35,231 bases of DNA from Phocaeicola sp. (GCA_020026225.1 JAHHQU010000024.1:1-35231); one strand, 5' to 3'. Counted from the first letter of the stretch, positions 7,686 through 16,682 are shown. Notes: generated by a model from the letters alone, not told the origin. A program made the numbers and translations.

Positions 7686-8243
7686 TTAGAATTTGTATTC
7701 GATACCCAATGAAATATTTTCACCATCCAAAGCAACTCCAAAACCGTTACCTGCAAAATTAGCGCAATAATCATCACGATAACCAGCGAAACCAATTTTA
7801 GATACCAAGCTGAAGTGACGGTCTAATTTAATAGCCAAACCTGGTTTAACACCAATTTCAAAACCATTAACAGAATCGAAATGTTTTACTTTAGCTGTAG
7901 AAAATCCAAAGCCCATATCCAAGAACAAACGAACCACTTTATTCTGGAAGAAAGAGAAACGAGCATAAGGAGCAAAAGCGAAAGCATTTGATGTAAGATG
8001 GTCATCTCCATCCCAATCCAAATCCAATTCATCATTGTCATAAGCCTTGTGAGCGAAACCTACAGCAAGACCGATTGCCCATTTTTCGTTCAATTCATAA
8101 CCAACTTCTGGAGTAATAGTAAATGATGTTTCGTCAATGTCATTGTTTCTCCACAAACTAACGCCACCACCTACATAAATCTCCTGAGCCTGAGCTGCCA
8201 ATGATACCATCATCACAGCCAAAATCAAAAACATTTTCTTCAT
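7686..8243 (-). CDS. Small outer-membrane beta-barrel protein
   Basis: 185 residues from the chosen start. The open frame extends further upstream to 8330, but MKKMFLILAVMMVSLAAQAQ is a clear signal peptide, so I start at 8243. A start further up would also put the -7 promoter element inside the coding region. The mature part has barrel-type strands (EIYVGGGVSLW, FTITPEVGYELNEKWAIGLAVGF, FAPYARFSFF, LFLDMGFGFS, VKPGLAIKLD) and ends SLGIEYKF with a terminal Phe. This resembles the OmpA-like eight-strand barrels common in Bacteroidales. The ligand or role is unknown. It is a single-gene transcript with its own promoter and terminator. Confidence 0.75.
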   Translation of the reverse strand: MKKMFLILAVMMVSLAAQAQEIYVGGGVSLWRNNDIDETSFTITPEVGYELNEKWAIGLAVGFAHKAYDNDELDLDWDGDDHLTSNAFAFAPYARFSFFQNKVVRLFLDMGFGFSTAKVKHFDSVNGFEIGVKPGLAIKLDRHFSLVSKIGFAGYRDDYCANFAGNGFGVALDGENISLGIEYKF

Positions 8244-8299
8244 AAAAATATTATTAAAAAATTCTATTCTTTGCGTAAGAGATACATTAATAGTGACTG

Positions 8300-8307
8300 C
8301 AAAGGTA
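8300..8307 (-). promoter_or_regulatory. -7 element for the 7686-8243 barrel gene
   Basis: On the minus strand this reads TACCTTTG, a full TAnnTTTG match, 56 bases upstream of the chosen start codon. A convincing -33 TTTG is not visible. Confidence 0.5.
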
Positions 8308-8361
8308 GAACTTTTCATGTTATAAAGCATCCTTTATCCTATTTTTTTGAAAAAAAAATAT

Positions 8362-8574
8362 TTATTTATGTCTATTTGCACGTTTACGTCGGATTTCAGC
8401 CTTCATTTTTGCTGCACCAGAACCATGCAATCCTGTTATATATGTTTTCTTTTTAGCCTTCGTCTTTACTTTTTCTTCTTTCTTTACAGCAGACTTTGCA
8501 CCACGGAAAACAATACCTTCCGTCATAATCTTTTCTATATCCATAATTCCGTTTTTTAGGTATGTATCAATCAT
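8362..8574 (-). CDS. Small lysine-rich hypothetical protein
   Basis: 70 residues, strongly basic, with KKEEKVKTKAKKKTY in the middle and KAEIRRKRANRHK at the end. No family is recognised. The start at 8574 lies 7 bases after the stop of the B3/B4-domain gene, so it would be the last gene of the hpt-adk-obgE operon. An internal Met (MDIEKI, at 8541) is an alternative start. The composition suggests nucleic-acid or ribosome binding, but this is only inference. An overlapping plus-strand frame exists but has unlikely composition for a protein, so the minus-strand reading is preferred. Confidence 0.5.
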   Translation of the reverse strand: MIDTYLKNGIMDIEKIMTEGIVFRGAKSAVKKEEKVKTKAKKKTYITGLHGSGAAKMKAEIRRKRANRHK

Positions 8575-8581
8575 TATTTTT

Positions 8582-9253
8582 TCATTCGAAGCGAATGACT
8601 TCTACGCTTTCCGCTTCGGCAAACTCTTTCAGCAGGTCAACCAGATACTGCACAGAGTCATCTAATCCTTCTTCTCCACTATAGGCATTCATGATAGTCA
8701 ACAAGTGGTGAGTCTCTGAGGTAATCTTTGTTCGTTCATTGTCACTGGTAGGCGTTCCTACGCCCCCTACTTCATCACGATAAACCGGCATTCCCTCGAT
8801 GTTCAATTTACCGCGTCCGATTCCTTCATAAGGTTCACCTGCTTTACCGATACCCAGCACCAATTTCTCACCCTCTATTTTGTCCAGGTCAAATCCTCCT
8901 ATGGAATGACCGCTATAAATGGAGGCCAAGTTAATCAAGTCGACCAAGGTATCTATCTGATACAGAGGAATACCTCTAAGCAATCTGCGACATAACGCCT
9001 CCGATGACGGGCGATACCGACTCGGATCCTTTCCGCATTGCTTGTAAGCCAAGCGTGTAGCCTGTATGGCCGGCATTTCCTTGATGGAATCTGTGGTATA
9101 CTTCGCACGATAAAGTGCCGTATACTCTTCTATCCGCTTCCATAGAGCCTCGCTATAGGCCGAATTCTTCACCGATGCAAAGACAGCGGCTCCGCGGAAC
9201 TGAGGCCAAGCTTGTCTGAGTTCATCTGATACTTCAATAACCAGTTTTTTCAT
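8582..9253 (-). CDS. B3/B4 tRNA-binding-domain protein
   Basis: 223 residues matching the stand-alone B3/B4 domain family, named after the editing module of the phenylalanyl-tRNA synthetase beta chain. Visible signatures are IQATRLAYKQCGKDPSRYRP (about 64-83), SEALCRRLLRG, LVDLINLASIYSGHSIGGFDLDKI and GEPYEGIGRG. Members are proposed to act on mischarged tRNA or related aminoacyl compounds, but substrates are largely unproven. There is no signal peptide, so it is cytoplasmic. It lies 12 bases downstream of the PgeF-type gene and in the same orientation, as part of the housekeeping operon. Confidence 0.8.
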   Translation of the reverse strand: MKKLVIEVSDELRQAWPQFRGAAVFASVKNSAYSEALWKRIEEYTALYRAKYTTDSIKEMPAIQATRLAYKQCGKDPSRYRPSSEALCRRLLRGIPLYQIDTLVDLINLASIYSGHSIGGFDLDKIEGEKLVLGIGKAGEPYEGIGRGKLNIEGMPVYRDEVGGVGTPTSDNERTKITSETHHLLTIMNAYSGEEGLDDSVQYLVDLLKEFAEAESVEVIRFE

Positions 9254-9265
9254 TGGGCTTTCATT

Positions 9266-10069
9266 TTATTTTTTCATCATTATACCCGATAAGATACGAC
9301 CTGAATGAATTCCAAGTCTGCGGGCTGAGAAGAAGTCTTCTTGCTGAAGATAAGTACATATTCCACACATTTCAATAAAGTCCGGACACACTCCCTTCGC
9401 CAGAAGTTGCAACCGGTTAGCTTCAGGCAAATCAATATGCCATTTGGCATAATGCTTGGCAATAGACGGCATGTCAAACCCTGCGGAAAGAAAAGCTTCA
9501 TACACTTCATCACCCACTTCAAATGACTCAAGAGAGATTCCAGGGCCAATGACAGCATGTACATCTGCCGGTTGAGTTCCAAAGCGTTCTTCCATAAGCG
9601 TCAAAGTCCGTTCCACAATCCGAGCTACTGTTCCCCGCCAACCTGCATGTATGGCAGCGACCACTTCATGACGTTCGTCATAACAAAGCACCGGAATACA
9701 ATCTGCAGTCGAAATGCAAAGACATACCCCTTTGCTTGCCGTCACCAGAGCATCCAAACCTTCCAAGGTTCTCTTTCGGGCAACTGGATCCATCGCAAGG
9801 AAAGCCTCATCAACGATTCCTATCTCAGTCTTATGGACCTGATGCGGTATGACCAATTCAGGATTTCCCGGCAACAAGCTTCGCAGAAGAGCCTGATTTC
9901 GGGCCACATGTGCCAGAACATCACCACAATAATCATTGCAATTGAAAGATGCATAAGCTCCTTCACTGCATCCACCGTATCGTGTGGTGGAAAAAGAAAA
10001 AATGTTGGAATGCGATTTATTCAAACCGTACTCCAACATTCTCTTATTATTTGATAACTGAATGTTCAT
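9266..10069 (-). CDS. pgeF: PgeF/YfiH family (polyphenol oxidase / purine nucleoside phosphorylase, LACC1-like)
   Basis: 267 residues with the family's metal-binding triad: His in IPHQVHKTE (about 74-82), Cys in CISTADCIPVLCY (about 118-130) and His in VAAIHAGWRGTV (about 136-147), plus VIGPGISLESFEVGDEV. YfiH/LACC1 proteins act on purine nucleosides, and some are linked to editing of peptidoglycan precursors. Which activity applies here cannot be read from sequence. The start ATG shares one base with the obgE stop (TAATG), a sign of translational coupling. The hpt gene upstream in the same operon is also a purine-salvage enzyme, which fits a purine role. Confidence 0.85.
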   Translation of the reverse strand: MNIQLSNNKRMLEYGLNKSHSNIFSFSTTRYGGCSEGAYASFNCNDYCGDVLAHVARNQALLRSLLPGNPELVIPHQVHKTEIGIVDEAFLAMDPVARKRTLEGLDALVTASKGVCLCISTADCIPVLCYDERHEVVAAIHAGWRGTVARIVERTLTLMEERFGTQPADVHAVIGPGISLESFEVGDEVYEAFLSAGFDMPSIAKHYAKWHIDLPEANRLQLLAKGVCPDFIEMCGICTYLQQEDFFSARRLGIHSGRILSGIMMKK

Positions 10070-11250
10070 TAGGGTTGAGGTTCATCGTCCATGTCATACT
10101 CCTCATATTCATACTCGAAATCATCGTCTGAATCATCGTCGTATTCATATTCGATTTCTTCATCCTCACCCATATCCTTCAACTCTTTCTGGAGTTTGGA
10201 CAGGTCTTTGGCGCGATGTACAATGGCTTCGTGACGGACAGCTTCCAACTGGTTGCTTTCCTTATTCAATTCAGCCCATAGCATATCCTTCAATTGTTGG
10301 ATACCCATATTCGCTACCGAAGAAATGAATACATGAGGAACGTTTTCCGGCAACGTAGGTTCCAGCATGCTAATCAGCTCATCATCCAGCATATCACATT
10401 TGGTAATTGCCAGTACGCGCTGCTTGTCGAGCATTTCCGGATTGAACGTAGCCAATTCGTTCAGCAGAATTTCATATTCCTTGCGAATATCGTCTGTGTC
10501 ACCCGGCACCATGAAAAGGAGCAACGAGTTGCGTTCAATGTGACGCAAGAAACGCAATCCCAATCCCTTTCCTTCACTTGCACCTTCAATGATTCCTGGA
10601 ATATCGGCCATTACAAACGACTTACCCTCACGGTAAGAAACGATACCCAAGTTCGGTTCCAGTGTAGTAAACGGATAATTGGCTATTTTCGGACGAGCTG
10701 CAGACAACGTAGAGAGCAGCGTTGATTTTCCGGCATTAGGAAAACCTACCAAACCCACATCAGCCAACAACTTCAATTCCAGAATCACCATCATTTCCTG
10801 CATCGGTTCACCCGGCTGCGCAAAGCGCGGAGCCTGACGAGTAGCCGTACGGAAATGCCAGTTTCCCAAACCGCCGCGACCTCCTTTCAGCAAGATTACC
10901 TCTTGTCCGTGTTCAGTAACGTCGCACACATATTCGCCTGTTTCAGCATTATAAACTACCGTTCCACACGGTACATCAATCACCTTGTCTGCACCATCCT
11001 TACCGAAACTCTTGTTTTTAGAGCCGTTGCCACCGTGTTCAGCAAACACGTGACGATCATACTTCAAGTGGAGCAAAGTCCAGTAATTACGATTACCGCG
11101 TAAAATGACATGACCTCCTCTACCACCGTCGCCACCGTCGGGTCCACCGTTAGGTACGTATTTCTCACGACGCATATGCGCAGAGCCTCGCCCTCCTTTT
11201 CCGGAGCGGCAGTAGATTTTCACATAATCAACAAAATTCGATTCAGCCAT
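10069..11250 (-). CDS. obgE: Obg family GTPase (ribosome assembly)
   Basis: 393 residues. The glycine-rich Obg domain (1-158) contains GPDGGDGGRGGHVILRG and LKGGRGGLGNWHF. The G domain has GFPNAGKST (169-177, G1), YPFTT (192-196, switch I), DIPGIIEGA (216-224, G3), TKCD (283-286, G4) and SSVA (310-313, G5). The C-terminal tail (about 360-393) is made almost only of Asp, Glu and Tyr. Obg proteins assist 50S maturation and growth control, and acidic tails vary between species. The gene is the third in the hpt-adk-obgE-pgeF operon, 38 bases after adk. Confidence 0.95.
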   Translation of the reverse strand: MAESNFVDYVKIYCRSGKGGRGSAHMRREKYVPNGGPDGGDGGRGGHVILRGNRNYWTLLHLKYDRHVFAEHGGNGSKNKSFGKDGADKVIDVPCGTVVYNAETGEYVCDVTEHGQEVILLKGGRGGLGNWHFRTATRQAPRFAQPGEPMQEMMVILELKLLADVGLVGFPNAGKSTLLSTLSAARPKIANYPFTTLEPNLGIVSYREGKSFVMADIPGIIEGASEGKGLGLRFLRHIERNSLLLFMVPGDTDDIRKEYEILLNELATFNPEMLDKQRVLAITKCDMLDDELISMLEPTLPENVPHVFISSVANMGIQQLKDMLWAELNKESNQLEAVRHEAIVHRAKDLSKLQKELKDMGEDEEIEYEYDDDSDDDFEYEYEEYDMDDEPQP

Positions 11251-11288
11251 AATTATAAGTTAAATAGACGGATTCCCGTCCAAAAAAA

Positions 11289-11858
11289 TTAAAGTTTATC
11301 TACAGCAGCACAGATGTCAGCAAAGATACCCTCCATGGTGCCAAGACCATTGATGTGCTGGTATTTACCGTCATTCTTGTACCAGTCAATAAGTGGAGCT
11401 GTCTGTGAATGATAAACGACGAGACGCTTTTTAATTGTTTCTTCGTTATCATCAGCACGACCTGATTCCTGACCACGTTTGATCAAACGAGTCATCAATT
11501 CATCTTCTGGAACTTCCAAGTCAAGCATTACAGAAACTTCCTGACCACGTTCATTCAACATAATCTTCAATGCTTCTGCCTGTGCAATAGTACGTGGGAA
11601 GCCGTCGAAAATTACGCCTTTGCTTTCTTTGAAGCTATCTAAAACGCCTGCCAACATATTGATGATCAATTCATCTGGAATCAACTGACCGTTATCGATG
11701 AATCCTTTTGCTGTTTTTCCAAGTTCTGTACCGTTCTTGATTTCAGCACGCAATACGTCACCAGTTGAAATATGGTTCAAACCGTATTTTTCTACAATAC
11801 GAGCACTCTGAGTACCTTTACCAGAACCCGGAGCACCAAAAATTACAATGTTCAACAT
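11289..11858 (-). CDS. adk: Adenylate kinase
   Basis: 189 residues from MLNIVIFGAPG. The frame is open 14 codons further upstream (to 11900), but that would overlap hpt, and the extra residues (rich in Asn and Lys) precede a standard N-terminus, so 11858 is chosen. An A-rich tract with GA lies just before this start. The P-loop is GAPGSGKGT (8-16), followed by HISTGDVLRAEI, GVIFDGFPRTIAQAEAL and a short LID (KRGQESGRADDNEETIKKRL), making it the short form without a zinc-type LID insert. It interconverts ATP + AMP and 2 ADP in the cytoplasm. It follows hpt by 34 bases. Confidence 0.95.
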   Translation of the reverse strand: MLNIVIFGAPGSGKGTQSARIVEKYGLNHISTGDVLRAEIKNGTELGKTAKGFIDNGQLIPDELIINMLAGVLDSFKESKGVIFDGFPRTIAQAEALKIMLNERGQEVSVMLDLEVPEDELMTRLIKRGQESGRADDNEETIKKRLVVYHSQTAPLIDWYKNDGKYQHINGLGTMEGIFADICAAVDKL

Positions 11859-11892
11859 TCTTTTTTTCTTGAAATTATTTAATATATAGTTG

Positions 11893-12429
11893 TTATTCAA
11901 TTACCGTATAGATGTCACGGTAGTTTCTACCTAAACCGTCATAGTCTAGTCCGTACCCAACTATAAAATCATTAGGAATATTCATAGCTACGTAATTGAT
12001 AGGCAATTCCACCTTCAACTTATCAGGTTTTACCAGCAAAGTAGCAATACGGATTTCCTTCGGATTTCGAGCACGCAAAGTTTCGAGCAGACGCTGCATA
12101 GTCAAACCGGTATCAATGATATCTTCTACAATCACTACCGTACGTCCTTCGATGTCATCATTCAGTCCAACAAGCTCTTTTACCTTACCCGTAGTAGAAG
12201 TGCCCTCGTAAGAAGCCAATTTCACAAACGAAACTTCACAAGGGATAGTGAGACGCTTCATTAAATCGGCTGTAAACATAAAAGATCCGTTCAATACGCT
12301 TATAAACAACGGATTAGTACCTGCCAAATCACGATTGATTTCTTCAGCAACTCTAGTCACTTCTTTCAATATCTGTTCCTCAGGCAAGAATGTAGTAAAA
12401 GACTTGTCCTTTATCTGAATTGTATTCAT
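11893..12429 (-). CDS. hpt: Hypoxanthine phosphoribosyltransferase
   Basis: 178 residues, the usual length. The PRPP-binding motif is VVIVEDIIDTGLTM, and PLFISVLNGSFMFTADLMKRL and PIDFVKLASYEGT-type segments match the family (here VSFVKLASYEGT). The C-terminus has NDFIVGYGLDYDGLGRNYRDI, typical of type I HPRT. The enzyme converts hypoxanthine or guanine plus PRPP to IMP or GMP. It is the first gene of the minus-strand housekeeping operon, with a -7 element about 30 bases upstream, and is divergent from nnr. Confidence 0.93.
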   Translation of the reverse strand: MNTIQIKDKSFTTFLPEEQILKEVTRVAEEINRDLAGTNPLFISVLNGSFMFTADLMKRLTIPCEVSFVKLASYEGTSTTGKVKELVGLNDDIEGRTVVIVEDIIDTGLTMQRLLETLRARNPKEIRIATLLVKPDKLKVELPINYVAMNIPNDFIVGYGLDYDGLGRNYRDIYTVIE

Positions 12430-12456
12430 ACAATTATGCTATTATTTTTAATGGTG

Positions 12457-12488
12457 CAAATTTACGTAAAATCCCACAAACTGCCACA
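12457..12488 (-). promoter_or_regulatory. Promoter of the hpt-adk-obgE operon
   Basis: On the minus strand TGTG (12488-12485, consensus TTTG) is followed after 20 bases by TAAATTTG (12464-12457), a full TAnnTTTG match. The hpt start codon is 28 bases downstream. Confidence 0.55.
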
Positions 12489-12582
12489 CATAGCAACGAG
12501 TATTTAAATATATTTTGTAAGTAAAATGCAAAGAGTTCGAGTCATTTTTATTAATTTTACCGACAAATTACATATTTATAGA

Positions 12583-14094
12583 ATGAAAATTTTAAGTTGC
12601 ACCCAACAAAGAGAAGCCGATGCTTATACCATAGAGCATCAGTCCATTCTGTCCATTAATCTGATAGAAAAAGCAGCAGGAATGCTTACGGAAGCTATCT
12701 GCAAGCGATGGGATAAATCTCACCGCTTTATTGTATTTGCCGGACCGGGAAACAATGGAAGCGATGCACTGGCTGTAGCTCGTATGCTTTTCCTAAAAAA
12801 TTACCAAGTCGAGGTTATTCTCTTCAATGTAAGTGGAAACCCCTCACAAGATTGCCTTACCAATATACACCGCCTGAATGAATGCGGCTGCAAAAATTAT
12901 ACAGAAGTCAGTACCAAGTTTGACCCTCCCAAATTAGGTAGCGGTGACATCATCATTGACGGTCTCTTCGGATCTGGATTGGACAAGCCATTGAACGGAG
13001 GTTTTGCTGCTGTCATTAAATACATCAACGCCTCACAGGCAACCGTTGTCTCCATCGACATCCCTTCGGGTTTGATGTGCGAAGACAACACCATGAATAT
13101 CCGACAGAACATTCTGAAGGCCAATCTGACCCTGACCATGCAGATGCCAAAGCTCTCTTTCCTTTTTGCTGAAAACGAAGAGTTTGTCGGTGAATGGGAA
13201 GTGCTGAACATTGGTATCAGCCAAGAATTCATAGACCAAGCAGAGTCTCGCTTCTATCTGACTGAAGAAGCAGAGGTTCGCAAGTTAGTAAAGCCAAGAA
13301 AGAAATTTGACCATAAGGGAAACTTTGGACACGCCTTGATCGTTGCCGGTTCGTATGGCATGGGAGGAGCAGCCGTTCTGGCCGCTAAAAGTTGCATGCG
13401 CTGCGGTGCTGGCCTGCTTACCGTCCACACGCCGGTATGCAACCATTTACTCATGCAAACCACTGTACCAGAAGCGATGGTTCAAGACGATGTAGACGAA
13501 CGCTTCTTTGCAGAACCCGAAGACTTGGACATCTATCAAGCTGTAGGTATCGGACCGGGCCTTGGCCAAGAAGACATTACCGCACAGGCTACTGTAGATC
13601 AAGTAAGCTGCTGCTACATTCCTCTTGTCATCGATGCGGATGCACTGAACATTTTCAGCACCCACCGCAATTACTTGACACGCATCCCCAAGAATGCCAT
13701 TCTGACTCCACACGTGAAAGAGTTAGAACGTCTGGTAGGCCGATGCAGCAATTCCTATGAGCGACTCACCAAAGCAAAAGAATTAGCCGCTTACCTGCAA
13801 TGCTACATCGTACTGAAAGGAGCATGGACAGCAGTGATCACCCCTGAAGGAGAATTCCACTTCAACACAACCGGAAATCCAGGCATGGCTACCGCTGGAA
13901 GCGGTGATGTTCTAACAGGTATCCTTACCGGATTACTGGCACAAGGCTACACGTCTGAAGAAGCTTGTAAATTGGGAGTGTTCCTTCACGGAAGAGCCGG
14001 CGACATTGCAGCCAAAGAACAAGGCCAAATCAGCATGAATGCTTCTGACATCATCGAAGCATTACCAAAGGCATGGAAATCAATAACAGAATAA
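12583..14094 (+). CDS. nnr: Bifunctional NAD(P)H-hydrate epimerase / ADP-dependent NAD(P)H-hydrate dehydratase
   Basis: 503 residues. The frame is open from 12526, but MKILSCTQQREAD is the family-type N-terminus, so the start is set at 12583. The N-terminal YjeF epimerase domain (about 1-210) has VFAGPGNNGSDALAVA (51-66), IIDGLFGSGL and VVSIDIPSGL. The C-terminal ribokinase-like dehydratase domain (about 225-503) has GHALIVAGSYGMGGAAVLAA, VGIGPGLG, VIDADALNIF, LTPHVKELERL and NPGMATAGSGDVLTGI (432-447). The fused enzyme repairs damaged NAD(P)H hydrates in the cytoplasm. The epimerase motif is GPGNNGSDA, whereas GPGNNGGDG is usual. A DUF4831 gene follows after 13 bases. Confidence 0.93.
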   Translation: MKILSCTQQREADAYTIEHQSILSINLIEKAAGMLTEAICKRWDKSHRFIVFAGPGNNGSDALAVARMLFLKNYQVEVILFNVSGNPSQDCLTNIHRLNECGCKNYTEVSTKFDPPKLGSGDIIIDGLFGSGLDKPLNGGFAAVIKYINASQATVVSIDIPSGLMCEDNTMNIRQNILKANLTLTMQMPKLSFLFAENEEFVGEWEVLNIGISQEFIDQAESRFYLTEEAEVRKLVKPRKKFDHKGNFGHALIVAGSYGMGGAAVLAAKSCMRCGAGLLTVHTPVCNHLLMQTTVPEAMVQDDVDERFFAEPEDLDIYQAVGIGPGLGQEDITAQATVDQVSCCYIPLVIDADALNIFSTHRNYLTRIPKNAILTPHVKELERLVGRCSNSYERLTKAKELAAYLQCYIVLKGAWTAVITPEGEFHFNTTGNPGMATAGSGDVLTGILTGLLAQGYTSEEACKLGVFLHGRAGDIAAKEQGQISMNASDIIEALPKAWKSITE

Positions 14095-14107
14095 ATAACA
14101 TCGTATT

Positions 14108-15160
14108 ATGAACAAGAATGGTTTAATAGTAATCGCCATGCTGGCGGCTGCGCCGATGTACGCACAGGACATTGTACCGTATGTTCCTGGCGAAAATGAA
14201 GGAATCGTCTATTTCCTTCCCAAAACCATGATGGAAATAAATGTTATAGCCACTAAAGTGACTTATACACCGGGCGATTTCTGTCAGTATGCCAATCGTT
14301 ATCTCCGTATGAATCATGTGACTTCACAACCTGAATCATACTGGAAATTCAAACAGATTGAGGTACGCGGAACGGGAGTTCCAGATTCTACCAAAGCATA
14401 CATCATGAAACTGAGCGACAAATCGGTAGCTTCAAACATTGAAGTGACCGACAAACGCCTCATCAGAGCAATCAATACCAATTTACCTGCCAAAGAAGAA
14501 AAGACATATAAGTTGGAAAAGTCGGAACCTAACGAAAACGCACGACAATACATGACGGAAGAAATCCTGATGGCTGGTTCTACCGCCAAGATGGCCGAAC
14601 TAACAGCCAAGGAAATCTACAATATCCGTGAAAGCAAGAATTTGATTCTACGAGGACAAGCTGACACCATGCCCAAAGACGGAGCTTCATTGAAACTTAT
14701 CATCGATAATTTGGACAAGCAAGAAAAGGCTTTGACAGAAATGTTTACAGGCATCACACAATCTGAAGACAAACTGTTCACCTTCTATGTAGCTCCTGAA
14801 GATGCTGCTGAAAAGTATGTTGCTTTCCGTTTCTCAGAGAAGCTGGGCGTACTTCCTCGTACAGACCTTGCCGGTGAACCGATTTACATCAAACTGACAA
14901 ATCCTGTTCCGATGCCTGCTGTTTCTGAAGAAGAAAAGGAGAAAAGCAAGAAAAGACAGAAAGGCATCCTTTACAACATTCCAGGAAAAGGGAATGTCAC
15001 TGTCAGCTTCAAAGGTAAGAAATTGGTTGAGGACCAGTTACAAGTCACTCAGTTCGGAAGCACCGAATTGCTCGTCAATGACTTGTTCAACAGAAAAATC
15101 AATACGCGCGTCATCTTCAATCCTGAAACAGGAGCAATCGTAAAAATCGATAAAGACTGA
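14108..15160 (+). CDS. DUF4831 family exported protein
   Basis: 350 residues. A signal peptide ending MYAQD (about residue 20) is followed by VPYVPGENEGIVYFLPKT, an N-terminus typical of the DUF4831 family found in Bacteroidetes. The protein is mostly charged, with a Lys/Glu-rich stretch near 275-290 and a C-terminal beta-rich part (NRKINTRVIFNPETGAIVKI). It is predicted to be periplasmic. The molecular function is unknown. It sits 13 bases after nnr and before a strong terminator, so the two probably share a transcript, although their functions look unrelated. Confidence 0.75.
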   Translation: MNKNGLIVIAMLAAAPMYAQDIVPYVPGENEGIVYFLPKTMMEINVIATKVTYTPGDFCQYANRYLRMNHVTSQPESYWKFKQIEVRGTGVPDSTKAYIMKLSDKSVASNIEVTDKRLIRAINTNLPAKEEKTYKLEKSEPNENARQYMTEEILMAGSTAKMAELTAKEIYNIRESKNLILRGQADTMPKDGASLKLIIDNLDKQEKALTEMFTGITQSEDKLFTFYVAPEDAAEKYVAFRFSEKLGVLPRTDLAGEPIYIKLTNPVPMPAVSEEEKEKSKKRQKGILYNIPGKGNVTVSFKGKKLVEDQLQVTQFGSTELLVNDLFNRKINTRVIFNPETGAIVKIDKD

Positions 15161-15174
15161 CGCTGAGCTGATAA

Positions 15175-15230
15175 CAGTAAAAAATAAGGGACCGGATTCT
15201 CACGAGAATCCGGTCCCTTATTTTTTACTG
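15175..15230. terminator. Bidirectional terminator with an unusually long stem
   Basis: A perfect 27 bp inverted repeat (15175-15201 with 15204-15230) with only 2 bases at the centre. It has a GC-rich core (GGGACCGGATTCTC) flanked by A-rich and T-rich ends. It lies between convergent genes: DUF4831 (plus) and the MFS transporter (minus). Confidence 0.85.
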
Positions 15231-15257
15231 TTTATCTGAAAAAGATTTTATCTTTTC

Positions 15258-16682
15258 TTATCCCTTGATATTCGGTTCTTCCAATCCATAACCATGTTTC
15301 TTGTTTTCTACTTTCAGCCACAAACCCAAGAAGAAAGCGAACACGCCCAAACTTGCGAAGATAATCATTGGAACCGTATAATTGAATTTCAACGGATCTT
15401 CTACCCCTTGATTGGTTGCAGTCAGAACCGAGCCAATAATCATTGGGAAAGAATACAAACCGATATTCTGAATCCAGAAGATGACTGCATACGCAGAACC
15501 CAACAAGCGGTTGTCAACCAATTTAGGAACTGACGGCCACAAGGCAGCAGGCACCAAAGAGAAAGAAATTCCCAGCAAAACAATGCTCAATAAAGTAATG
15601 AAAGCAGATTGAGTCATAGGAACCAAGAAAGCAAATGAAAGATGACAAGCAATCATCAGAACGGCACCCAAAATCAACATACTCGCACCCTTACCTTTTC
15701 TATCCAAGAAATTACCTAAGAATGGAGTGACAGCAGCTGCTCCCAACGGGAATACAGAGAATACCAAACCAGCCTTTTCTGCTGTATACCCCAAGTTGCA
15801 CTGCAACATATTGATGGCATACTTCTGGAATGGGAAGATAGCAGAATAGTACAGGACACACAAAAGAGCTACAATCCAAAAGACCTTAGAACCCAAAATA
15901 TATTTCAAATCACTGATTTTGAACGGATCATCCTTTTCTTCACCGCTTTCACCCATCTGCTGTTCCAACTTTCTATCCATAACAGAATAAACGATGAAAG
16001 AAATCAAGCCCACCAACATCAAGAAGACTGAGAAAGCCACCGGACGAGAGACACTGACTTCACCACTAAAAGAAGCCAAGAAAGGTGAACCAACCATTAC
16101 CACTGCTACACCAACACGAGCCAGAGCCATTTCTACACCCATTGCCATTGCCATTTCCTTGCCTTTAAACCATTTTACGATACCACGAGAAACGGTAATG
16201 CCAGCCATCTCGACTCCACAACCAAAGAACATGAAACCGATTGCAGACAGTTTGGCGGAAGCAGGCATACCTTCATAAAAAGGAGTCACGTTCCACCAAG
16301 CAGAAGGAATATTAAGAATCCCATTCATGATCTGTTCAAATGAACTTCCCAAGAACAGGTCACTCACTGCATAATAATTAATTGAGCCACCTACAAGCAT
16401 CACTACGCCCGACAAGATAGCAGTAAAACGTACCCCCATCTTATCCAGAATAATACCTGCAATAATCAAGAAAAACACGAATACATTCAAGAAGGTTTCA
16501 GAGCCCGCATAACGACCGAACGCTGTAGAGTCCCACCCTAAATTTGTTTGAAGAATATCCTTCAATGGAGACAATACATCCATGAAGATGTAACTGAAAA
16601 ACATGGCAGAAGCCAATAAAGTCAAAGCCGTCCATCTCCATGCTGCGGAATCACTTAGCTTTTGTTGCACTTTTTCTTTCAT
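15258..16682 (-). CDS. MFS transporter
   Basis: 474 residues with about 12 hydrophobic segments in two halves. A motif-A-like loop DKMGVRF follows the second segment (about residue 81), and its counterpart in the second half is FLDRKGKGA. The N-terminus is cytoplasmic and charged (MKEKVQQKLSDS). It belongs to the major facilitator superfamily, inner membrane. The overall look is of the branch containing dipeptide or organic-anion carriers, but the substrate cannot be assigned. It is transcribed alone, with a -7 element upstream, and is divergent from the DUF3332 lipoprotein gene. Confidence 0.85.
   Translation of the reverse strand: MKEKVQQKLSDSAAWRWTALTLLASAMFFSYIFMDVLSPLKDILQTNLGWDSTAFGRYAGSETFLNVFVFFLIIAGIILDKMGVRFTAILSGVVMLVGGSINYYAVSDLFLGSSFEQIMNGILNIPSAWWNVTPFYEGMPASAKLSAIGFMFFGCGVEMAGITVSRGIVKWFKGKEMAMAMGVEMALARVGVAVVMVGSPFLASFSGEVSVSRPVAFSVFLMLVGLISFIVYSVMDRKLEQQMGESGEEKDDPFKISDLKYILGSKVFWIVALLCVLYYSAIFPFQKYAINMLQCNLGYTAEKAGLVFSVFPLGAAAVTPFLGNFLDRKGKGASMLILGAVLMIACHLSFAFLVPMTQSAFITLLSIVLLGISFSLVPAALWPSVPKLVDNRLLGSAYAVIFWIQNIGLYSFPMIIGSVLTATNQGVEDPLKFNYTVPMIIFASLGVFAFFLGLWLKVENKKHGYGLEEPNIKG

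Noticed and set aside
8244..8330. N-terminal extension of the small barrel protein
   Set aside because: The extension contains the -7 promoter element and lies before a clear signal peptide.
9557..10054. Plus-strand open frame opposite the PgeF-type gene
   Set aside because: It lies fully antisense to a well-supported gene and has the composition of a shadow frame, with no recognisable family or leader.
11859..11900. N-terminal extension of adenylate kinase
   Set aside because: It would overlap hpt and precede a standard adenylate kinase N-terminus that already has an A-rich ribosome-binding region.
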